A stretch of 64,000 nucleotides of DNA from Proteles cristata cristata (lineage: Eukaryota; Chordata; Mammalia; Carnivora; Hyaenidae), in assembly GCA_017311185.1 (NCBI GenBank), contig JAESUZ010005523.1, forward strand, positions 620,001-684,000. The letters run 5' to 3'. A program made the position numbers and the translations under genes. Numbering within the stretch: position 1 is the first letter of the stretch; each line of letters begins with the position of its first letter. The notes under the pieces are model-generated. The model had not been told where the DNA came from and did no database searches. It saw only the letters and a program-made list of their open reading frames with translations. Below are positions 52,900 to 64,000 of this stretch, piece after piece.

Positions 52900-53130
52900 G
52901 TCTAAATTTTTTAGAAACTGCCACACTGTTTTCGCAATGGCTATACCATTTTATACTCCTACCAAAGTGCACAAGTGTTCTCATTTCCCCACATTGCTGC
53001 CAACACTTGTTACTTTCTTAATAGTACCCGTTATAATGAGTGTGAGTGGTATCTCTTTGCATTTTGACAAACAATTGTTTGCTAATAAATTCAACAACTT
53101 GGTGATGTGGACAAAATTCCTTGAATGACC
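52900..53130 (-). mobile_element. L1 fragment, antisense
   Basis: AAACTGCCACACTGTTTTCG then ACCATTTTATACTCCTACCA is the reverse complement of the L1 ORF2 3' part. It is short and diverged. Confidence 0.75.
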
Positions 53131-53134
53131 TTGT

Positions 53135-53502
53135 ATTACTTTGCTAGGACTGCCATAACAAAGTACCCAGACTGGATGGCTTAAACAATATAAATTTATT
53201 TTCTTATAATTCTGGAGGCTAGAAGTCCAAGATCAAAGCACCAACAGGGTTGGTATCTTCTGAGGTCTCTCTCCTTGGTCTATAGATGGCCCTGTATCTT
53301 CGCATCGTCTTCCTCTGTATCTGTGTCCCAATCATAAGGACATCAGTCATATATTTGATTAGGGCCCACCCTAATGTCTCATTTTAACTTAATTACCACA
53401 TCCAAGGGCCAGATCTCTAAATACAGTCACATTCTAGAATACTGAGGGTTAGAACTTAAACATTTTAATTTGGGGGCAACACAGTTCAGCTCATAACAAA
53501 CT
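53135..53502 (+). repeat. Medium-reiterated mammalian repeat (family uncertain)
   Basis: TAGGACTGCCATAACAAAGT, then TAATTCTGGAGGCTAGAAGT, GATTAGGGCCCACCCTAATG and a terminal CAACACAGTTCAGCTCATAA define a common mammalian repeat, possibly LTR-derived. It separates two L1 pieces. Confidence 0.65.
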
Positions 53503-53507
53503 ACCAA

Positions 53508-54600
53508 AACTCACTTGAGAGAAAACAGATAACACGAGTAGCCCTAAATTTATTAAAGAAATTGAATTCATAAAAACCTTTCCACAAAAACAACAAAATC
53601 CAAGCCCAAGTGTCTTCACTGGTTAATTCTAAAACATGTGAAGAAGAATTAATGCCATATCTACACAATCTCTGCCAGAAAATAGATGATGGAACACTGA
53701 TATTAAAATCTGACAAAGACACTACAAGAAAGAAAGCTATAGAACAATATCCCTCAAAAACACAGAAGAAAAAATCCTAAACCAACAACTATTTTGACAA
53801 CCCAAGCCCATCAATAAGTAAATTGGTAACATATCATAAGCCAATGGGTTTATTCCAGGAATACAAAGTTGACTTAATATTCAAAAGCCAATCTACCATA
53901 TTAACAGACTAAGAAAAATATGACCATGTCAATAAATGGGGGGAAGAATTACTAAAATCCTATATCCATCCCTTTATAAAAACGCTCAGCAAGCCAGAAT
54001 AGAAGAAATTTTACTAACCTGATTAAAAAGCATCCAAGAAAATACTTTGATTAACATCATGCTTAATGATGAAAGACTAAATGCTTTCTTTCTGAGAACA
54101 GGAATAAAGTAACTTCTCACAACTTCTATTCAACATATTACAGGAAGCCCTAGACAGTACAATAAGGCAAAAAAATAAAATATATAGGGATTGCAAAGGA
54201 AGACATAAGACTTTCTTTGCAGATAATATAATTATCTTTGTAGAAAATCCAAGATCTACTTTTAAAAAGCCATTAGAAAGAATAAGCATGATCACATCAT
54301 ATAAAAATAAATTTCATTTCAATAAACAATGAAGGAGTATACATTTAAAACTTAGTACCATTTATGATGGCTAAAAATATTTCACAAACTTAATTACATG
54401 TGATATACCTGTACACTGAAAAGCTATGAAACATTACTGAGTAAAATGTAAAAATATAAATAAATGGAACATAGATATAGAATATATTCATAAATATAGA
54501 ACATATCCATTGATTGGAAGGTTTTTTCCTAAAATTGATACATGCATTCAACACAATTCCATTCAATATCCCAGCAGACTTCTATTATAGTTTATAATAA
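53508..54600 (+). mobile_element. L1 ORF2 fragment, sense, degenerate
   Basis: Segments such as TGAAGAAGAATTAATGCCAT, CAAGCCCATCAATAAG-type sequence and ATTCAACATATTACAGGAAG-like text (54,128) follow L1 ORF2. Many stops; no intact frame. Confidence 0.75.
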
Positions 54601-54940
54601 ATCTTGAAATAAGATAGTGTTCTTCTGTATTCTTCCTTTTCTAAGTTCTTCTGACTATATATTTACATATAAATTTTAGAATCAACTTGTCAATTTCTAC
54701 AAAACAGCTTAACATAATTTGGATGGGGATCATACAGAATACAGATCAATTTGGGGAGAACTGATACTTAACAATATTAAATTTTCTAGTGTCTGATACT
54801 ATAACTCTCCATTTATTAGATCTTTTTTAATTATCTCAGTAATATTTTATACTTTGATAGTGTGTAAGTCTTGTTTATCTTTTCATATTCTTGATGCTAT
54901 GTAATTAACTATACATACACAAAGATGTGAAGTTAATTGA
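54600..54940 (-). mobile_element. L1 ORF2 fragment, antisense
   Basis: ATCAACTTGTCAATTTCTAC, TTGGATGGGGATCATACAGA and AATTTGGGGAGAACTGATAC read as the reverse complement of L1 ORF2. The orientation flips against both neighbours. Confidence 0.65.
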
Positions 54941-54959
54941 ATGAATAAAGGATAGTCTT

Positions 54960-55087
54960 TTTAAAGGTGTTTGAGGATCAATTGGGTATTATATAGAAAA
55001 TACTAAAGCTTGACCCTTATGTTATACCACCTACAAAGCAACTCAAAATGTATGTTTATAGACTTAAATTTAAAACTATGAATTCAA
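54960..55087 (+). mobile_element. L1 ORF2 fragment, sense
   Basis: TATACCACCTACAAAGCAAC then CTCAAAATGTATGTTTATAG resembles the ORF2 segment around 'tcaaaatggatcatagac'. It ends at a truncated SINE. Confidence 0.6.
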
Positions 55088-55207
55088 GGTGCCTGGGTGG
55101 CTCAGTCATTATGTGTCCAACTTTGGCTCAGGTCAGGATCTCACAGTTCTTGAGTTTGAGCCCCATGTCGGCTCTGTGCTGATAGCTCGGAGCGTGGAGC
55201 CTGATTT
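55088..55207 (+). repeat. Truncated CAN-type SINE (head only)
   Basis: The head AGGTGCCTGGGTGGCTCAGT continues to GCTCGGAGCGTGGAGCCTGA and stops without the CT-rich and A-rich tail. Such 3' loss implies a later deletion or an atypical insertion. Confidence 0.88.
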
Positions 55208-55519
55208 ATATCCAAATTATAGAAGTTTTCCCAGCTTGATTAACTGGGAGCAAACAATTCATATTTAAATGAAACTCCCTTTTTTTTCTTATAACTCTAC
55301 AATTGCATGCAGTTGTAAGAAATATATTAGCCTTTATCTAGTTTCTCCAATGCTAACATCTTGCAAAACTACAGTATAGTGTCACAACTGCAACTGTGAC
55401 ACTGTACAGTCAAAAGAGCACGGAATCCCCTCATGCTTTCTCCTCCTGGGACTCCTGTTACATGCATGTCAGAACTGCAGGGTCTATACTGACTCTATGT
55501 CTCTTTAAAGTATTCTTTT

Positions 55520-55685
55520 GGGGGCGCCTGGATGGCTCAGTCAGTTAAGAGTCTGACTTCGGCTCAGGTCATGATCTCACGGTTCATGGATTCAAGCTGT
55601 ATCGGGCTCTGTGCTGACAGCTCAGAGCCTGGAGCCGGTTTCAGATTCTGTGTCTCCCTTTCTCTCTGACCCTCCCCTGCTCATG

Positions 55686-55716
<31 letters not shown>

Positions 55717-55750
55717 AGAAATAAATAAAACATTTTTAAAAAATAAAAAT
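55520..55750 (+). repeat. CAN-type SINE with 13-bp target-site duplication
   Basis: GGGGGCGCCTGGATGGCTCA head and a CT tract of about 28 bases. AAAGTATTCTTTT flanks it exactly at 55,507-55,519 and 55,751-55,763. Confidence 0.95.
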
Positions 55751-55763
55751 AAAGTATTCTTTT

Positions 55764-56576
55764 AAATATATCTTTGTTCACTGTTCCGCAGTCTTTGGAG
55801 AATTCCTTGGCCTTATCTCCAAATGTATTATTCTGCATTTCAGCTGTGTCCATTCTACTATTCAGGCCATCCATTGAGGTTATTTGGGCAATATTTGGTA
55901 TTTTCTAAAGTTTTTTTTTTTTTTTGGTCTGTTATTGTTTCATAGTAGCAATATCTTCCTTGCCCTCAGAAGTTATTCCAGTTCATTTGAAGCCTTTGTT
56001 CCCTAAGCTCCACTTTACTTCCCAGTGTTAGTTCTTGTTTGTGGAGTTTAGACTCCTTGTTTCATGAGGTTGGTTTTCCTCAGTTCAGTGATCTCAGTGG
56101 CTGGTCTTCACCAGCCTGTGTGTAGCCTTTCTACACTTGAGAGTGAAGAAGGGGCAATGTGTGCTACAGGCAGGACACCCCAACTAACCACCTCCTGAGC
56201 ATGAAGACTCCCTGCCCAGCCCGGGTGCAGCCCTACTGGCCACAGCCCAACTGCAGGGAGAGCCCAGACCACTGGATCTCCACAGAGCCAGGAACAAAAG
56301 ATCATCGGAAGAGCTGATCTCCAAGGGCAGCAATGAGATCTTACGGGCAAAGGACAAATCCACTTGGCAAGTGACCCTGGGCAAATAACTTCATGTCAAT
56401 CTCAATTTCTTCATCTATAAAATGGACATATTCCCAGCATACAAAGCTAAGGTGAAGGTTAAACTGTATTTAGTAACATGCAAAACTCCAACAGAGGGCC
56501 CAGGACACAGCAGACACATGACACAGGCAGCTGTAATTACTCTTACTTTATGTCACTTAGAATGCTCCTGTGGTAT
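55764..56576. other. Intergenic, upstream part possibly repeat-derived
   Basis: Low-complexity T run near 55,913. AT-rich sequence to about 56,060 may be antisense LINE debris, and an MIR-like segment may lie at about 56,380-56,540 (TAACTTCATGTCAATCTCAA then AAAATGGACATATTCCCAG). No gene. Confidence 0.4.
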
Positions 56577-56782
56577 GTGTGCACCTGGGTGGCTCAGCTG
56601 GTTAAGTGTCTGACTTAGACTTAGGTCATGATCTCAGGAGTTCGTGAGTTTGAGCCCTGCCTTGGGTTCTGTGCTGACAGCTCGGAGCCTGGAGCCTGCT
56701 TTGGATTCTGTGTCTCCCTCTCTCTCTGTCCCTCCCTTGCACTCGTACTCTCTCTCTCTCTCAAAAATTAACATAAAAAAAG
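56577..56782 (+). repeat. CAN-type SINE
   Basis: The head GTGCACCTGGGTGGCTCAGC runs to the tail CAAAAATTAACATAAAAAAA. GAATGCTCCTG (56,561) and GAGTGCTCCTG (56,784) are probable target-site repeats. Confidence 0.9.
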
Positions 56783-57533
56783 AGAGTGCTCCTGCAGTGT
56801 GATTCAAAGCATACCCCAATAAGCTCTACTTGAGGCTGATGGAACTTAACAGACTGTTCTCCAACTTCAGGTTGATTGTTACTTTAGGCTGCCCCACCCC
56901 AACCCTGTGGTATTTCTAGGTCTGCTCCATGAGAGGTTCATTTCTCCTGGTTCTCCTTTAGGACTCTTCTTTCTTCAAATACCGCCTCCTCCAGGGAGGC
57001 TTCCTTGACTCCCACAACCCTCTACACTTGCCTCCAACAAAACTTTCATGCCAGCCCAGCATCTAGCACAGATGCTCCCTCTAAGAAGGGAAAAATGAAT
57101 ACATGCTTTGCAGAAAGCAAAATATCCCTCCTGTGCTGCAGCTTTTCCAGCCTCTTTGTGGGAGAGCAAAGCCAACCAAAGCTAGAGTGGACACGCCAAT
57201 AGATTTGCAAACATCACCTGGTGCTCCAAAGAAAATCTGTCCAATGGACACAGATATTTCATCCTCTATGTGTTTAGTTTGTTCTTCCTCCACATTCCTT
57301 ATCTCCTCTAAACCATATGCCTCTTCCCCAGTTTTACATGAAATGAAAACAGGAAAACTCTCTTAAGCATTTTTTTATTTCTCTGTTATTTGGTTTTCTG
57401 CTTTGGTACACTTGAGCTGCGGCTGTATTTCACACAGAAGCTGACATACCTCATTATGACACGCCCCATAAAACAGAGCACATATAAATCACCTGGCATG
57501 GTTTTGCTTCACCTGATGGTTATTGCTGAAATC
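56783..57533. other. Intergenic, between repeats and the OGDHL 3' end
   Basis: No repeat or gene recognised with confidence. It may include distal OGDHL 3' UTR if the more distant polyadenylation site is not the last. Confidence 0.4.
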
Positions 57534-57991
57534 TTTATTTCTAACAGCACAAAAGAGAACATTCCTTGAATCTACAGATGAACAAGGACAGGGTAAGCAG
57601 CAGCCAGATCTACCAGGACGGGGGAGAGGGACCGAAGACATGGGGTTCCGGGTGACTATCTGTGGAGACATGAACAGCACAGAGAAGCCACACAAAAATT
57701 TCAGAAAAACCAGGGCAAGTGGGGAAACAGTCCCGAACTACAGCCCATGTATCAGAGCCCTCGGGCTTTCTCAGTCCTAACAGATTCTGACATAAACACA
57801 AAGGCCCAAGGTAGCATAATACCAAAGCCGGCAGTGCCCACCCTTTGGTTTTAATCACTTATGTGAGTATTGTTTTATTCTGGGGCTCTGGGCAGCCCCT
57901 CTCCTGGGCAGGAGTGCACCCGTCCCTCCCCTTGCCAGACCCCATGTCCCCAGCTAGCCCCACAGCAATACCCAGACAGGCCTTGCCAGCT
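57534..57991 (-). other. OGDHL: OGDHL candidate 3' UTR
   Basis: On the minus strand two AATAAA hexamers follow the stop codon, at 57,874-57,879 (about 115 bases away) and 57,534-57,539 (about 455 bases away). Which one is used cannot be told from sequence. Confidence 0.5.
57874..57879 (-). promoter_or_regulatory. Polyadenylation hexamer AATAAA (OGDHL candidate)
   Basis: TTTATT on the plus strand, 115 bases past the OGDHL stop on the minus strand. Confidence 0.4.
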
Positions 57992-58976
<985 letters not shown>

Positions 58977-59140
58977 CTGCTCCAGACGGGTGATGGCCAC
59001 TTGTTCCTCCAGGCCCTGGCTGCTCCGCTCCTTCACCAGGTCGTAGTACACCTTTCCAGTGCAGAAGATGAGCCGCCGCACCCGCTCAGGAGACTGTGCC
59101 GCAGCCCCATCTTCAGGAATCACCCGCTGGAAGCTGGTCC
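58977..59140 (-). CDS. OGDHL: OGDHL coding exon, [11 protein letters not shown] to ITRLEQ
   Basis: After a split Gly codon it encodes [40 protein letters not shown] and [14 protein letters not shown]. [14 protein letters not shown] and VAITRLEQ are conserved E1 segments at the start of the C-terminal (transketolase-C-like) domain. The acceptor is CTCCAG (AG at 59,142-59,141) and the donor is GTGCAC at 58,976. The latter is weaker than consensus. Confidence 0.95.
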
Positions 59141-60578
<1,438 letters not shown>

Positions 60579-60680
60579 CTAAGAGGGAAACATGTGCCTG
60601 GCTGCCAGCTGTCCTGCCTGGGCAGGGCCCCACAGCTGGGCCCAGCACTGCTATGGCGGCGAGCAGGGCAGACGGCTCAC

Positions 60681-60806
60681 CGGCTTGCGGAAGGGCAGCA
60701 GGACCTGGCGGCGCAGCACGTGGAAGTAGTTGGCCGGTGTGGAGCAGTTGACAACAATCCAGTTACAGTCATAGAGCTGGCTCACCTCGAAGTCCTCGGT
60801 GAACAC
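60681..60806 (-). CDS. OGDHL: OGDHL coding exon, [20 protein letters not shown]
   Basis: 42 codons in phase 0: [40 protein letters not shown] and KP. The [20 protein letters not shown] motif is diagnostic of the family: the pyrimidine-domain strand-helix near the subunit interface. The acceptor is GCCCAG and the donor is GTGAGC at 60,680. Confidence 0.96.
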
Positions 60807-60893
60807 CTGGGCGGCCCGGGTATGGCTGGGAGGTGGCCCGCCTGTGGCCCCTGCTCCCCAGCCCTGCCCCGGGGGAGGGAGGGTGCTACTCAC

Positions 60894-60965
60894 CGGGTAG
60901 GCATCGGAGTCATCGTTGCTCATCTGCAGGAATCTCTCGGGCCTTGCTGAGGAGTGCTCCGGGCC
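60894..60965 (-). CDS. OGDHL: OGDHL short coding exon, [20 protein letters not shown]
   Basis: 24 codons in phase 0: [20 protein letters not shown] plus DAYP. [14 protein letters not shown] is invariant in this family and lies on the active-site side of the pyrimidine domain. The acceptor is TTTCAG and the donor is GTGAGT at 60,893. The intron to the next exon is only 87 bp. Confidence 0.96.
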
Positions 60966-61249
60966 CTGAAAGCAAGTGCTAGATGGCACAGGCTGGCCTA
61001 CGTGTTATATAGGACAGGCCCCTCTGCAGGGGCCCAGGGCGCAGGGGAAAGTCTGGGTGGCTTATTAGAGGAGATGCCCTCTCTGGAGTCCGAACCACAG
61101 TAAAGAACCAGGAATGTGGGAGACGAGTAGAGAGGACTTTCTCAGAGGAGGTTTCTGGTCAGAGCCAGCACATGTGAATATGTGGGGCAGGAAGGACAGG
61201 CAAAAAGGCCAAAGTGAGAGCTTTTTCCAGAATGTCCTGACCTACAGCA

Positions 61250-61450
61250 ATTACCATTTACTGAGCACATGCTGTGTGCCAGGCACAGTTCTATGGACCA
61301 AATACACATTATTCACTAATCTTGAAAGCAACCCCACGGTGTAGACATTTGTTTCCTTGCTTTGCAGAAGAAGGCGAGTAGCAGAGAGATGAACAAACAA
61401 TGCCATGGTCACCCAGCCACAAGGGGCAGATCGGAACGGACTCCTACTCC
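61250..61450 (+). repeat. MIR-family element
   Basis: TTTACTGAGCACATGCTGTG, TTCACTAATCTTGAAAGCAA and GGTCACCCAGCCACAAGG-type sequence follow the MIR consensus order. Confidence 0.8.
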
Positions 61451-61756
61451 TGCTCTCGCCCTTGCAAGAGCGACAGCAGCAAGACAACACCACACTGACC
61501 TCCAGGAGGTGGCTCCCCTATGGGATGAGGGCAATCTGCCCCACAGCCTCGAGGACCCAGTGCCACAGGCACGAGGCAGGCCACCCCAACCCTCCCCATC
61601 CAGCCGGGCTCAAGCTCCACCTCGTGCCTCTGCAGCTAAATGACCCTGGGCAGGGCCATTCCACTTCTTTCAAGTGTGAAATGGGCAAGAGGACTGACCA
61701 CTCCAGCTGTGAGAATCCCACAGGACCACACACGGTGTGCAAGACGCTCAGCACAG

Positions 61757-61983
61757 GAACGTCTGGTGGGCTCAGGTGGTTAGGCGTCCAACCCTTGATT
61801 TTGGCTCAGGTCATGATCTCACAGTACATGAGTTCAAACCCCGCATTGGTCTCTCCGCTGTCAGTACAAAGCCTGCTTCGGATCCTCTGTCTCCCTCTCT
61901 CTGCTCCTCCTCAGCTCATGCATACACACGCGCATACACACTCTCTCAAAAATAAATTTTTTTTTTAATTTAAAATTAAGAAA
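61757..61983 (+). repeat. CAN-type SINE (older) in OGDHL intron
   Basis: The head is diverged (GGTGGGCTCAGGTGGTTAGG) and the tail reads CAAAAATAAATTTTTTTTTT. Flanks AAGACGCTCAGCACAG (61,741-61,756) and AAGATGCTCAGCACAG (61,984-61,999) are a target-site duplication with one mismatch. The element is antisense to OGDHL. Confidence 0.93.
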
Positions 61984-62334
61984 AAGATGCTCAGCACAGC
62001 GAGTCCTGGCTCTGAACAGCCATTTGGTGATGACAGTAGTGATCGGTCCCTGACTGGATGGCCAGTCCAAGCTGAACAGGCCCTCGGGGGACATCCACTG
62101 AGCCCCATCATCCAGGATGGGCAAGGCCTGCTCCAGGTCACAGAGCCAGGCAGAGGTCACCGAGGCTGCCGCTACAGCCGGCACAGCCCTCTCATCCCCC
62201 ACCTGGTCGGGCTGAGGGCTTTGCTCCTCCCCTTCCTTCCCGCGCGGGCCTGCACATCCTGCCTCCTCCCTCTGTGTGGCACACACACTGGTCACTCAGG
62301 AGAAGACCACAGGCTGGGCAGGACTGCACAGCAT

Positions 62335-62515
62335 GACATTCGGACCTCAGCTTCTAGCCGTGTGACCTTGGGCAAGCCACTCCACTTTTCTGTGCCTCAG
62401 TTTCCCTCATCTGGAAACAGGGAGCTGGACCGATTTCATGAATTTGTTGTAAGCACTGGAAGAGCTCAGAGAGAGGGTTTTAAATAGTGCCTGGCACAGA
62501 GCAAACCCTGACATA
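62335..62515 (+). repeat. MIR element
   Basis: TCTAGCCGTGTGACCTTGGG, CTGTGCCTCAGTTTCCCTCA and TAGTGCCTGGCACAGAGCAA are classic MIR segments; one of the best preserved here. Confidence 0.88.
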
Positions 62516-62631
62516 TCAACGACTTTATTGCTAGTGACAGCAATGCCAACAGAGCAGCAATGCAGACCTACGCAGGTCCCAACCTGAGCAGACCTACGTG
62601 TTCCAGGGGCCTGGAAGAAAAACAGCCCTCA

Positions 62632-64000
<1,369 letters not shown>

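Overview
The window is vertebrate nuclear DNA from a carnivoran, most likely a cat or another feliform. Evidence: long introns with GT/AG borders, three genes recognisable by their encoded protein, and more than twenty tRNA-derived CAN-type SINEs with the cat-like head (GGGGCGCCTGGGTGGCTCAG) and a CT-rich, AATAAA-containing tail. Old MIR, L2 and L1 fragments common to all mammals lie between them. Nothing in it is prokaryotic, viral-exogenous or operon-like. Most reading frames of 60-200 codons are chance frames, antisense shadows or translated repeats.

Layout. (1) 1-19,610, + strand: the 3' half of CHAT (choline O-acetyltransferase). Eight coding exons give the last 378 residues, including the catalytic His, the CoA-binding region, the VDN choline-specificity tripeptide and the STS motif. 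The stop is at 17,021-17,023, and a long 3' UTR possibly extends to an AATAAA at 19,589. (2) 19,610-27,700: intergenic, dominated by an old sense-strand L1 broken repeatedly by later insertions. These include a processed pseudogene of DNAJC19 (TIM14) with a 12-bp target-site duplication. (3) 27,700-37,900, + strand: the complete three-exon orthologue of human C10orf53 (UPF0728, 93 aa), with a GC-rich promoter. (4) 37,900-57,500: intergenic, with SINEs, L1 blocks, LTR-like or other medium-reiterated repeats, microsatellites and repeat-poor stretches that could be regulatory. (5) 57,500-64,000, - strand: the 3' third of OGDHL (2-oxoglutarate dehydrogenase-like E1). Eight coding exons give the last 339 residues. 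The order and orientation CHAT> C10orf53> <OGDHL is that of human 10q11.2.

The genes are neighbours, not a pathway. CHAT makes acetylcholine in cholinergic neurons, OGDHL is a mitochondrial thiamine-diphosphate dehydrogenase subunit, and the C10orf53 product has no known function.

I found no new biological system. The observations most worth checking are: a 79-bp tandem duplication over an OGDHL splice donor whose spare copy is disabled by one base; the layered DNAJC19 pseudogene insertion; two SINEs sharing private diagnostic changes (a young subfamily); a SINE inserted into the head of another SINE; and repeat-poor CHAT and C10orf53 intron segments with clustered homeodomain-type TAATTA sites.
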